This document shows, one piece after another, positions 36,701 to 44,917 of a DNA stretch of 64,000 bases (position 1 is its first letter; each line of letters starts with the position of its first letter). The notes below the pieces were generated by a model that was given only the letters and a program-made list of their open reading frames with translations, was not told the DNA's origin and ran no database searches. This DNA is from Niveispirillum fermenti (lineage in GTDB: Bacteria; Pseudomonadota; Alphaproteobacteria; Azospirillales; Azospirillaceae): the NCBI RefSeq assembly GCF_048066175.1, contig NZ_JBLTXA010000001.1, positions 248,001 to 312,000 of the forward strand, read 5' to 3'. A program made the position numbers and the translations under genes.

Positions 36701-36900
36701 GGAGAAACTTAAACCATTGATGAAAAATGAAAGTTAAATTACGCAACTGCGATACAAAAATTTTCATGCCCGCTTTTTAAGCATTTCGGCTCTCAGCGCA
36801 TAGGTCATGGGCTGTTGCATTCGAAACAATGTGCAGAATCTGGGCTTAATTTAGCAAAAATATAATCAAAATTGAAACTTCTGCCGCAGATCTACGGCCT
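36701..36900. other. AT-rich promoter region upstream of the reversed chemoreceptor
   Basis: This stretch has far more A and T than the rest of the window (for example 36746-36780 and 36841-36880) and no gene. A perfect TATAAT at 36861-36866 on the plus strand faces the structured RNA candidate, though its -35 region is poor. The minus-strand promoter of the reversed chemoreceptor must also lie here, but I could not pick one hexamer pair. Confidence 0.4.
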
Positions 36901-36954
36901 CCCTGCCCAGCCGACAGGACAGCTCTCAAGTTCTATGAGGGGCGATGTCGCAAG

Positions 36955-37160
36955 CCGGGGAGGAAACCCGGAAAAGGCGATGGCGGAACGGCCGGATTCC
37001 AAGGGGCGATAGGAAGCCGGCCATTCCGCCATCCAACGACCCCGGCTTGGGGTATCGGAGCCGTTGGCGCCTTAGACCGTCGACGCTGATGGGGTTAAGC
37101 GACGACGGGATCTCGGTTTAAACGTCCGTGAATGGCCATGTGGCCATTCACGGACGTTTT
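36955..37160 (+). ncRNA. Candidate structured non-coding RNA: five consecutive stem-loops
   Basis: Five hairpins follow each other with few free bases. First, 36955-36959/36967-36971 with loop GAGGAAA. Second, 36979-36995/37017-37033, 16 pairs with one C-A mismatch, capped by TTCC/GGAA. Third, 37033-37038/37062-37067 enclosing ACCCC-GGCTT-GGGGT. Fourth, 37077-37087/37098-37108, 11 bp with one mismatch. Fifth, 37121-37138/37141-37158, 18 perfect pairs ending in GTTTTG. No protein-coding frame is convincing. Strand is uncertain; the T-run and the upstream TATAAT favour plus. I match it to no RNA family. Confidence 0.5.
37121..37160 (+). terminator. Perfect 18-bp hairpin ending the structured region
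   Basis: The arms 37121-37138 and 37141-37158 are exact complements with a two-base centre, followed by TT-G. It could terminate a rightward transcript from the structured region and insulate the XRE-RTX genes. Confidence 0.55.
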
Positions 37161-37331
37161 GTCCGGCACCGGAAACAGGGGCGACGTTCCGGCGCCGAAC
37201 GATGTACAGTAATCCTGAAATATGAACTTCATGTCAAGCGATTTCATAATGAGCAATCCTGAACTTTTCCACCTTGCCCCCTGGCCCTCGCCTGTGTCAC
37301 CCTGCCCACCGGTCATGTGTGGAGATGGATG

Positions 37332-37661
37332 ATGCCCGCAGTGGCGAGCCCCCGCGGGAAACCGCGTGGCGAGGAAAGCGAGAAGACGAAGCTGACGCGG
37401 CAGATGCGGCGGGAGGCCGGAAAATGGCTGGCCAGCAAGCGTGAGCAGGCGGGCATGACCCAGGCGCAGGTTGCCGAGCATGTCGGTTACCGCTATTACA
37501 CCTTCGTTTCCCAGGTCGAAGGCGGCCATGGGCGCGTACCGTCCGAACATTTCGAGCTTTGGGCACAGGCCATCGGCGTCCCGCCGCAGGATTTCACCCG
37601 TAAGCTCCTCAGCTATTACGAGCCGGAAATCCACCGGCTGCTTTTTCCCGGTGATTGTTGA
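37332..37661 (+). CDS. Small XRE-family helix-turn-helix protein
   Basis: The 109-residue protein has a basic N-terminal tail of ~30 residues. A Cro/CI-type domain spans about residues 33-90 (AGKWLASKREQAGMTQAQVAEHVGYRYYTFVSQVEGGHGRVPSEHFELWAQAIGV) and the C-terminal segment is DFTRKLLSYYEPEIHRLLFP. The QVEGG…RVP stretch at the end of the recognition region is not a standard phage repressor pattern. The ATG at 37332 has GGAG seven bases upstream; another ATG directly precedes it. It is 57 bp upstream of the RTX gene and likely co-transcribed, so it may regulate that gene. Confidence 0.85.
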   Translation: MPAVASPRGKPRGEESEKTKLTRQMRREAGKWLASKREQAGMTQAQVAEHVGYRYYTFVSQVEGGHGRVPSEHFELWAQAIGVPPQDFTRKLLSYYEPEIHRLLFPGDC

Positions 37662-37718
37662 TATCGCGCATCTGCGTGGCTTGGGGCCAGCGCGGATGCC
37701 GGAGCAAGGAGGGGGCAC

Positions 37719-39173
37719 TTGGGCGACGTGCTGCGGTTCATCCGGGCCGTGACGCAGACCGGCCACTGGACAAACCAGGAGAAGGCGGAGCTTTTCCGCC
37801 TGACAGAGGGGCTGGCCGCTCATGACAGCGGAGTGGAGACGGCGTCGGGCATTTCCGACAGCGGTGATCCCTGGTTCATCATCTATTGCGCCGAGACGGG
37901 TGACGTGCTGGTGCATGTGGCGCGCATTGCCGGCCGCTTCGTGGTGCATGACCTGTCGGGCGACCTGCTGATCGAAGGCGATGACCTGCGCGGGCTGATC
38001 AGCCGCGCCGCCGGCCGGCAGGCCGTGGAGGATGCGCATGGCGGATACGGCAACGTCGTCGTGCTGGCTGCCCTGGCGCTCGTCGTCGATTTCTTCCTCA
38101 ACACCGAACGGGCCGTGGCCGCCGCACCGGACCATGAACAGCCTGCCGCATTACCCCTTCCGTCCGCCGATCCGCTTCTACTGTTCACGGATGATGATGC
38201 GTCCCCGGCCATCGGCGGACAGCCTGACCGCGCACCGGATCGCGGTGGCACGCATGGTCACTGGGCCCTGCCGGTCCTGGGCGAAGGCCTGATCAACACA
38301 GGCGATGATCGCCATGCCGTGCCGCCGGCTTCCACTCTCACCGTCCGGGAAAATCCGGGCGACCTGCCGTCCATACTGCTGCCCGACACGGATCCGGCGC
38401 TGCCCGCAACCGATCCGGAACGGCCACCGACGGGCGGGCTTGTCCTGCTGGCCGGTGACGAGGGGGCGACGCTGGTCGGTGGTGACGGGCATGATCTGCT
38501 GGTCGGCGGGGATGGTGACGACCTGCTGATCGGTGGTCATGGCAATGACACGCTGATCGGCGGCAGCGGCAGCGATACGCTGATCGGCGGCGAAGGCGAC
38601 GACACGATCTTCGTTGCTGCCGGCGACGTCGCCACGGGCGGTCCTGGCAGCGACCGTTTCCTGATCATGGACAGTCTGGTCGACCAGTGGGTCCAGCAGA
38701 AGGTTCAGGGTGCGGCCATCAACCTGTCGCAGAACGTCACCGATTTCCGCTTTGCCGATGGCGACGAGTTGCTGTTCACCGCCCAACGCTGGCATGTGAC
38801 CCTGCGCCTGACCGATGGTTCCTATGAGCGGACCTTCGGCCCCAACGGCCTGTCCGATCTCGTGGGGCCCGGCGCCGCCGACAAGGTGGCATCCATCCTG
38901 GATGCGGAAGGCCGCCGGTCCGACAAGGATGGCTGGGACGGTGACAGCCTGGCCAGCCTGCTGCCATCGGGACAGGCACCGGCCGATGATCTGGATATCG
39001 CGGGGGGCGTGGATATCGAAATCGACGCCGACAATGACGGTCAGATCGACACCATCGTCACCGTTCGCCCCCGGCAGGATGTTCCACCGGCGCACGAGCC
39101 ACCGCCCGATCCGGACAACAGTGTCAGCCTGACCGGGATCAGCGATCCGGTCGATACCGGCTATTGGGGCTGA
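37719..39173 (+). CDS. Membrane protein with RTX calcium-binding repeats
   Basis: The 484-residue protein has an N-terminal domain of ~95 residues (FIRAVTQTGHWTNQEKAELF, GDPWFIIYCAETGDVLVHVARI), a hydrophobic segment at 112-127 and a Pro/Asp-rich linker. Five to six RTX nonapeptides lie at about 254-313 (GGDGHDLLV, GGDGDDLLI, GGHGNDTLI, GGSGSDTLI, GGEGDDTIF). A beta-rich region then leads to an EF-hand-like DADNDGQID near 447. TTG at 37719 is the likely start, since AGGAGG lies six bases upstream. The lack of a terminal type I secretion signal and the internal membrane segment suggest a cell-bound calcium-responsive protein. I cannot name the N-terminal domain. Confidence 0.75.
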   Translation: MGDVLRFIRAVTQTGHWTNQEKAELFRLTEGLAAHDSGVETASGISDSGDPWFIIYCAETGDVLVHVARIAGRFVVHDLSGDLLIEGDDLRGLISRAAGRQAVEDAHGGYGNVVVLAALALVVDFFLNTERAVAAAPDHEQPAALPLPSADPLLLFTDDDASPAIGGQPDRAPDRGGTHGHWALPVLGEGLINTGDDRHAVPPASTLTVRENPGDLPSILLPDTDPALPATDPERPPTGGLVLLAGDEGATLVGGDGHDLLVGGDGDDLLIGGHGNDTLIGGSGSDTLIGGEGDDTIFVAAGDVATGGPGSDRFLIMDSLVDQWVQQKVQGAAINLSQNVTDFRFADGDELLFTAQRWHVTLRLTDGSYERTFGPNGLSDLVGPGAADKVASILDAEGRRSDKDGWDGDSLASLLPSGQAPADDLDIAGGVDIEIDADNDGQIDTIVTVRPRQDVPPAHEPPPDPDNSVSLTGISDPVDTGYWG

Positions 39174-39194
39174 CCGCGCGCCCGGCACCCGCGA

Positions 39195-39638
39195 TCATGT
39201 GAATTCCGACTGGTCTGGACCGTCATGATCCGGGTGCTGGCAAAGCGCGTGATGGCCCAGCACCTCGATCACCCGACAATCCGCGATGGTGCCATGGGCA
39301 CAGTGCGCGACCATGCGCTCCAGTTCCGCCTCCAGCGCCCGCAGCCGGCCGATGCGGGCCCGCACGGCTGCAAGCTGCGTGCGGGCAATGGCATCGGCCG
39401 CGGCACAGGACTGGTCGGGCCGGTCCGACAGGCTCAGCAGACTGCGGATGGCATCCAGCGGAAAGCCCAGCTCGCGGGCATGGCGGATGAAGGTCAGCCG
39501 CTCCAGCACCTTGCCTTCATAGAGCCGCTGATTGCCCGTGCTGCGTTCCGGCGGGGTCAACAGGCCGATCTGCTCATAGTAACGGATGGTCGGCACCTTT
39601 ACGCCGGCCGCCGCCGCAAGCTTCCCGATCGTCAGCAT
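39195..39638 (-). CDS. MerR-family metal-responsive regulator (CadR/ZntR/PbrR type)
   Basis: The 147-residue protein starts MLTIGKLAAAAGVKVPTIRYYEQIGLL after AGGGGA, giving the ATG at 39638. The MerR winged helix is followed by the long dimerisation helix. Metal ligands fit the Cd/Zn/Pb group: Cys in DQSCAAADAIA, Cys-His in MVAHCAHGTIADC and a final CQHPDHD tail. It is divergent from the heavy-metal ATPase, and the shared gap has a 19-bp-spacer promoter with a central dyad, the arrangement MerR proteins activate by DNA distortion. Which metal is sensed cannot be fixed from sequence. Confidence 0.92.
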   Translation of the reverse strand: MLTIGKLAAAAGVKVPTIRYYEQIGLLTPPERSTGNQRLYEGKVLERLTFIRHARELGFPLDAIRSLLSLSDRPDQSCAAADAIARTQLAAVRARIGRLRALEAELERMVAHCAHGTIADCRVIEVLGHHALCQHPDHDGPDQSEFT

Positions 39639-39649
39639 CAAATTTCCCC

Positions 39650-39680
39650 TTGAACCTATAGCCGCTGGAGACATTAGGCT
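39650..39680 (+). promoter_or_regulatory. MerR-type promoter of the metal ATPase
   Basis: TTGAAC (39650-39655) and TAGGCT (39675-39680) are separated by 19 bases. An imperfect dyad, CTATAGC-C-GCTGGAG (39656-39670), lies inside the spacer. The over-long spacer with an internal operator is the mark of MerR-activated promoters. Confidence 0.7.
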
Positions 39681-39726
39681 TTTCAGCGGATAAGGACAAC
39701 GCCCCCGGGCGGGCAGGAGATTTGGA

Positions 39727-41922
39727 ATGAAAGCGGGGACGAAAGCAGCCCAAGGCACCATGCGCTCACATGAATGGGCCCTTTCCGGCATGGATTGCGG
39801 CTCCTGCGCCACCAGGATCCGCGACGCGCTGGGGCAAATGCCCGGTGTCACGGGGGTGGACGTGGCGTTGATGGCGGAGCGGCTGCGCCTGACCCTGGAG
39901 GCCGGCCGAACGACACCGGCGGAAGTGGAGGCGGTGGTGCGCGCGCTGGGCTATGGCATCACCGCGCGTCCGAGGGACGCAGGATCGCAGCCCGACAGCC
40001 ACGACCCGCAGGGACATGCAGGTCACGTTCATGATGACCCGGCCGGCCGGGCCCTGCCCTGGTCCCGCACGGGCAAGGGCAGGCTGGTCATCTTCACAGG
40101 CCTGTTGCTGGCCGCTGCATGGGCGGTGGAGATACTGGGTTCGTCCACGACCGGCAGATGGGCCTTCACGATTGCATGCCTGTTGGGGCTGGCGCCCGTC
40201 ACCCGGCGCGCGCTTGCCGCCCTTCGCCGCGGGCAGCCCTTCACCATCGAAAGCCTGATGAGCGTCGCCGCCATCGGTGCCCTGTTCATCGATGCCGCGG
40301 AGGAAGCGGCCCTGGTGGTATTCCTGTTTGCCGTGGGCGAGGTACTGGAAGGGGTTGCGGCCGGCAAGGCCCGCGATGGCATCCGGGCCCTGACCCGACT
40401 GGTGCCCCGCACCGCCCTTTTGCAGGAAGCCGGCGTGGTGCGGGAAGTGCCGGCCGAAACACTGGCCGTCGGCCAGACCGTGCTGGTCCGCCCCGGCGAC
40501 CGCATCCCCGCCGACGGCGAGATCATCCAAGGCACATCCGGCATCGATGAAAGCCCCGTCACGGGGGAAAGCGTACCGCGCAGCCGAGGGCCGGGCGACG
40601 ACGTCTTCGCCGGCTCCATCAATACGGAAGCCGCCTTGCAGGTGAGGGTTTCGAGGATGGCGGCAGACAACACGATCGCCCGCATCATCCGGCTGGTGGA
40701 AGAGGCGGAAGAGGCCCGCGCGCCCACGGAACGCTTCATCGACCGGTTCAGTCGCGGGTACATGCCCGCCATCGTGATGCTGGCCGCCCTGGTCGTGCTT
40801 GTGCCGCCGCTGGCCTTCGCCCAGCCCTGGGATATCTGGGTCTATCGCGGACTGGCCCTGCTACTGATCGGCTGTCCCTGCGCCCTGGTGATCTCCGTCC
40901 CCGCTTCCATCGCCGCCACGCTGTCCACCGGCGCGCGGCACGGCCTCCTGATGAAGGGGGGTGCCGTGGTGGAGGCCGCAGCCAGTATCGGCCAGGTCGC
41001 CTTCGACAAGACCGGCACCCTGACGCATGGCCGCCCACAGGTGACCGATATCGTGCCGCTGACCGGCGCCACCGAGTCGCAGGCATTGGCCGTGGCCGCC
41101 GCGGTGGAGGCCGGGTCCAGCCACCCGCTGGCCCAGGCCATCCTGCGGAAGGCGCAGGATGCAGATACACCCGTGCTGAATGGGCAGGAGGCCCGGGCCA
41201 TTGCCGGCAGGGGCGTTGAGGCCGTTGTGGAGGGTGAGCGCGCCTGGGTCGCCAGTCCCCGACATGCCGCCGAGGCCGGCGCACTGGACGATGACGGTCG
41301 CACCCGTGCCGCAGCGCTGGAAGCGGAGGGCAAGACAGTGGCTGTCGTCTTCCGCGCGGGACGGGGTCTGGGCCTGATCGCCCTGCGCGACGAGCCGCGC
41401 GCCGACGCGGCCGAGGCCGTGCGCCAATTGAAGGCGCTGGGCATCGGTGCCACGATCCTGACGGGGGACAATCCCCGCACAGCCGCCGCCATCGCCGGCG
41501 GAATGGGTATGGAATACCGGGCCGAGATGCTGCCCGGCGACAAATTGCAGGCCATCCGGGAGATGGGTGGCACCCGCGGCATCATGATGATCGGCGACGG
41601 CATCAATGATGCGCCGGCCCTGCGTCAGGCAAGCGTCGGCGTCGCCATGGGATCGGGCACGGATGTGGCGCTTGAAACCGCCGATGCCGCCATCCTGCGC
41701 AACCGGGTGACCGATGTTCCCGCGCTGATCCGGCTGTCCCGCGCCGCGATGACCAATATCCGGCAGAATGTCGCCCTGGCGCTGGGGTTGAAAGCCATTT
41801 TCCTGGCCACCTCCATCCTGGGGTTGACGGGGCTGTGGATTGCCATCCTGGCCGACACGGGCGCCACGGTGCTGGTCACGCTGAACGCCCTGCGCCTACT
41901 GGGCCACGATCCAGACCGGTAG
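39727..41922 (+). CDS. Heavy-metal P1B-type ATPase (Cd/Zn/Pb exporter)
   Basis: The 731-residue pump exports soft divalent metals. It has one N-terminal metal-binding domain (Cys24 and Cys27 in GMDCGSC), a His-rich linker (SHDPQGHAGHVHDD, residues 91-104) and membrane segments. The actuator loop has VTGES, Cys-Pro-Cys lies at 383-385, the phosphorylation motif DKTGTLT contains Asp427, and GDGINDAPAL closes the ATP domain. The CPC motif with a single CxxC domain and a MerR partner of CadR type points to ZntA/CadA rather than a copper pump. AGGAG precedes the ATG. It is divergent from the MerR gene. Confidence 0.94.
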   Translation: MKAGTKAAQGTMRSHEWALSGMDCGSCATRIRDALGQMPGVTGVDVALMAERLRLTLEAGRTTPAEVEAVVRALGYGITARPRDAGSQPDSHDPQGHAGHVHDDPAGRALPWSRTGKGRLVIFTGLLLAAAWAVEILGSSTTGRWAFTIACLLGLAPVTRRALAALRRGQPFTIESLMSVAAIGALFIDAAEEAALVVFLFAVGEVLEGVAAGKARDGIRALTRLVPRTALLQEAGVVREVPAETLAVGQTVLVRPGDRIPADGEIIQGTSGIDESPVTGESVPRSRGPGDDVFAGSINTEAALQVRVSRMAADNTIARIIRLVEEAEEARAPTERFIDRFSRGYMPAIVMLAALVVLVPPLAFAQPWDIWVYRGLALLLIGCPCALVISVPASIAATLSTGARHGLLMKGGAVVEAAASIGQVAFDKTGTLTHGRPQVTDIVPLTGATESQALAVAAAVEAGSSHPLAQAILRKAQDADTPVLNGQEARAIAGRGVEAVVEGERAWVASPRHAAEAGALDDDGRTRAAALEAEGKTVAVVFRAGRGLGLIALRDEPRADAAEAVRQLKALGIGATILTGDNPRTAAAIAGGMGMEYRAEMLPGDKLQAIREMGGTRGIMMIGDGINDAPALRQASVGVAMGSGTDVALETADAAILRNRVTDVPALIRLSRAAMTNIRQNVALALGLKAIFLATSILGLTGLWIAILADTGATVLVTLNALRLLGHDPDR

Positions 41923-42007
41923 ATGTATGCTCCTTGAAGATAGTTGCTTGGCTACGCCGCACCAGCGATGACGCCCCCGACCCGTTCCTTTTTTTCAGGC
42001 CGGACCG

Positions 42008-43198
42008 TTATTTCCCACCGGACAGGCCTGGTGCCCCGGCACCGGCAATCACACGCAACACCGCGTCGGCGGCCCGCTGGCTGGGGGTTTGCGAACCGTC
42101 CTGACCCAGCCAGCGGGCCACCTGCGCCACGCCATCCACCTGCTCGCGCCGCGCCGCCGGGTCGGACAACAGCCTGTCCACCGCCACCGCCAGCTTCTCC
42201 GGCGTGCAATCCTGCTGCAGCCGTTCGGGCACCAGCATGCGATCCAGCATGATGTTGACCAGATTGGCGTATTTCACGCGGATCAGCCGCCGGTAGAGAT
42301 AGAAGGTCAGCGGATGGATGCGATAGGCGATGACGGCAGGCAGTCGGGCCAGCGCCAGTTCCAGCGCCACGGTACCGCTGGCGGCCAAAGCCACCCGGCT
42401 GGCGGCCATGGCGTCGTATTTCTCCTCATCCCCCTGGACGACCAGCGACGGCACCGGCCACTGCGCCGCCGCGGCCGTGACGGCGGCGGCAACCTTGCCC
42501 AAGGTGGGGATGACGACATGCAGGCCGGGATGGCGCTGTTTCAGGATAGCCAGCGTCGCCGCGAAATCGGGCAGCAGCAGCCTGACCTCGCTGCGCCGGC
42601 TGCCGGGCAGCACGCACAGCAACGGCACGTCCGGCGCAATGCCGTGACGGGCGCGGAAGGCGGGGCCGTCCCCGCGTTCCACCCCCGCCTCAACGATGGA
42701 ATGACCGACAAAGGTAGCCGGCAGGCCCACCGCCTCGAAGTAAGGCGGCTCGAACGGCAGCAGCACCAGCAGGTGATCCAGAAAGGCCGCAATCTTGCGT
42801 GCCCGGCCAGGCCGCCAGGCCCAGACGGTGGGGGCGACATAATGGATCAGCCTGATCCCTTTATCGGCGCGCCGCACCTTCTTCAGGACACGGAAACAGA
42901 AATCCGGTGCATCGATGGTCACAACGGCGTCGGGCTTCGATGACAGGATCGCCGCCGCCGTCTGATCGATGCGGCGGATCAGGCCGGGCAGCCTCGGCAG
43001 CAACTCCGCCAGGCCCATCAGTGTCAGTTCCTCCATCGGGAACAGACTGTCCAGCCCCTCGGCCATCATGCGTTCCCCGCCGATGCCGGCAAAGCGGACC
43101 TGCCCGCCCGTCGCCTGTTTCAGCGCCGCCATCAGCCGGGCGCCCAGCACATCGCCCGATGGCTCCCCCGCGATCAGGAAGATGAAGGGTGCGGTCAT
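42008..43198 (-). CDS. lpxB: Lipid A disaccharide synthase
   Basis: LpxB joins UDP-diacylglucosamine and lipid X to form the lipid A disaccharide at the inner face of the membrane. The 396-residue GT-B enzyme has FLIAGEPSGDVLGARLM, the YVAPTVWAWRPGRARKI motif, LPFEPPYF, FVGHS and VLPGSRRSEV. The ATG at 43198 overlaps the lpxI stop by four bases. It is the last gene of the long leftward cluster; no strong hairpin follows in the 85 bp before the convergent metal ATPase gene. Confidence 0.96.
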   Translation of the reverse strand: MTAPFIFLIAGEPSGDVLGARLMAALKQATGGQVRFAGIGGERMMAEGLDSLFPMEELTLMGLAELLPRLPGLIRRIDQTAAAILSSKPDAVVTIDAPDFCFRVLKKVRRADKGIRLIHYVAPTVWAWRPGRARKIAAFLDHLLVLLPFEPPYFEAVGLPATFVGHSIVEAGVERGDGPAFRARHGIAPDVPLLCVLPGSRRSEVRLLLPDFAATLAILKQRHPGLHVVIPTLGKVAAAVTAAAAQWPVPSLVVQGDEEKYDAMAASRVALAASGTVALELALARLPAVIAYRIHPLTFYLYRRLIRVKYANLVNIMLDRMLVPERLQQDCTPEKLAVAVDRLLSDPAARREQVDGVAQVARWLGQDGSQTPSQRAADAVLRVIAGAGAPGLSGGK

Positions 43199-44019
43199 GG
43201 ACCGGCCTCCACCCCCGCCACCCACAACCCCGCCATGTCGGCAGCGGCCAGGGCGGCTGGCCGGCCCGGGAACAAGGTGCCGCCAGCCTCTGCCGCGATG
43301 CCGGAAAATCCGCCGGCGATGGCGGCGGCCACCGTGTCCGGCCCGATGGTGGGCAGGTCCAGCCGGCGATCCTGGCCGGGCTTGGCACATTTGACCAGAA
43401 CAGGGCCGGTCCCCGCCCGCTTCAGCCCGGCGCAGCGGGCGATCAGGGCGTCGGTCCCTTCGATCGCCTCCACCCCCAGCACCAGCCCCCCCTGGATGAC
43501 GACCGCTTGCCCCACATCCATGGCACCCAGGGCGCGGGCCACGATCAGCCCGTGGGCGATGTCCGCATGGCCGGCGGCATCGGGTGCCACGCGGGTCAGG
43601 ACACCCGCCGGGGTCAGCAGGTCAGCGACAAGCCCCTGGATGCCCATCACCTGGAAACCTTCCTCCTCCAGCAGTGCCGCGATGGCCCGCAGCAGGCCGT
43701 CATCGCCCAACGCCTTCAGGCCAAGACGCGCAAAGAATTGTGCAGCCCGCCAGTCGGGACGCAGGTCGGTCAGCGATGGCCGCCGCACACCACCCGCCAT
43801 GACGATATGGGTCACCCCTTCCGCCCGCAGACGGTCCAGGATGGCGCCGGCCGCTCCCATGCGGGACATCATGTGCGGCATGTCGGGTGTCAGCCAGGCC
43901 TCTGCCCCCTGCCCTTCCAGCGCGACCACGAAGTAGGGCCGGCGTCCCTGGCGGCAGCTTTCCACCACCTGCCGCGGCAGGTCGCCGCCGCCGGCGATGA
44001 TGCCCAGCCGTTCGGCCAT
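43195..44019 (-). CDS. lpxI: UDP-2,3-diacylglucosamine pyrophosphatase LpxI
   Basis: LpxI hydrolyses UDP-2,3-diacylglucosamine to lipid X; alphaproteobacteria use it in place of LpxH. The 274-residue protein has the N-terminal GIIAGGGDLPRQVVESC and VTHIVMAGGVRRPSLTDLRPD. The C-terminal catalytic domain contains VVIQGGLVLGVEAIEGTDALIARC and LVKCAKPGQDRRLDLPTIGPDTV. ATG at 44019 or GTG at 44022 are both possible. It sits seven bases after lpxA and overlaps lpxB by four, so all three are coupled. Confidence 0.95.
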   Translation of the reverse strand: MAERLGIIAGGGDLPRQVVESCRQGRRPYFVVALEGQGAEAWLTPDMPHMMSRMGAAGAILDRLRAEGVTHIVMAGGVRRPSLTDLRPDWRAAQFFARLGLKALGDDGLLRAIAALLEEEGFQVMGIQGLVADLLTPAGVLTRVAPDAAGHADIAHGLIVARALGAMDVGQAVVIQGGLVLGVEAIEGTDALIARCAGLKRAGTGPVLVKCAKPGQDRRLDLPTIGPDTVAAAIAGGFSGIAAEAGGTLFPGRPAALAAADMAGLWVAGVEAGP

Positions 44020-44025
44020 CACTGG

Positions 44026-44814
44026 TCAGCGCGGCAGGGTCAGGGCGCGGGAACCCCGGTCGGACAGAAAGGACAGGATGTCGGCCACGGATGCCATGCC
44101 GGCATATTCATCGGCCACCAGGGCCTGGCGGCTGGCAAGGTCGCCCTCCCCCTCGAACAATTTTCGGAAGGCGCCGCGCACGGCGTGCATATCTTCCCGC
44201 GAGAAGCCGCGGCGCTGCATGCCCACCAGGTTCAGGCCGGCAAGCCAGGCGCGGTCGCCCTTCACCAGGCCATAGGGGATGACATCCGCCTCCACGCCCG
44301 ACATGCCGCCGATCATGGCATGGGCACCGATGCGCACGAACTGGTGAACGGCTGACAGCCCGCCCAGCACGGCATGGTCGCCCACCACCACATGCCCGCC
44401 CAGCGTGGCATTGTTGGCGAAGATGACATTGTCGCCGACGATGCAGTCATGGCCGATATGGACGCCGACCATGAACAGCCCGCCATCGCCCACGCGCGTC
44501 ACCATGCCCCCACCCTCGGTGCCGGTATTCATGGTGACATGCTCGCGAATACGGTTGTTGCGGCCGATGATCAGCTCGGAAGGCTCGCCCTTGTATTTCA
44601 GATCCTGCGGCGCATGGCCCAGCGAGGCAAAGGGCCAGACGGTCGTGCCTTCGCCGATGGTGGTCCGTCCATCGATGACGACATGACTGATCAGGCGCAC
44701 ATAATCGCCCAGCACCACGTCAGGCCCCACTACGCAGAAGGGGCCGACCTCCACGCCGGCACCCAGCCGCGCCCCCGGATAGACCACGGCACTGGGATGG
44801 ATATTCGCGCTCAT
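44026..44814 (-). CDS. lpxA: UDP-N-acetylglucosamine acyltransferase
   Basis: LpxA adds a 3-hydroxyacyl chain from ACP to UDP-GlcNAc, the first lipid A step. The 262-residue protein is a left-handed beta-helix of hexapeptide repeats, with catalytic His122 in HIGHDCIVGDN and NNATLGGHVVVGDHAVLGGLSAVHQFVRIG. A helical C-terminal domain follows. The ATG at 44814 has GAGG upstream and homologues start near IHPSA. It follows fabZ by about 100 bp and precedes lpxI by six. Confidence 0.96.
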   Translation of the reverse strand: MSANIHPSAVVYPGARLGAGVEVGPFCVVGPDVVLGDYVRLISHVVIDGRTTIGEGTTVWPFASLGHAPQDLKYKGEPSELIIGRNNRIREHVTMNTGTEGGGMVTRVGDGGLFMVGVHIGHDCIVGDNVIFANNATLGGHVVVGDHAVLGGLSAVHQFVRIGAHAMIGGMSGVEADVIPYGLVKGDRAWLAGLNLVGMQRRGFSREDMHAVRGAFRKLFEGEGDLASRQALVADEYAGMASVADILSFLSDRGSRALTLPR

Positions 44815-44917
44815 GGCCGGAACCTCGATCAGTTTGATGTGGAAAGGGGCGGTTGCCCGCCCCCTCACTGCCTAACAAAGGCGTTTGACAAAATTGCGTC
44901 CGGCCAACGCGGCCGGA

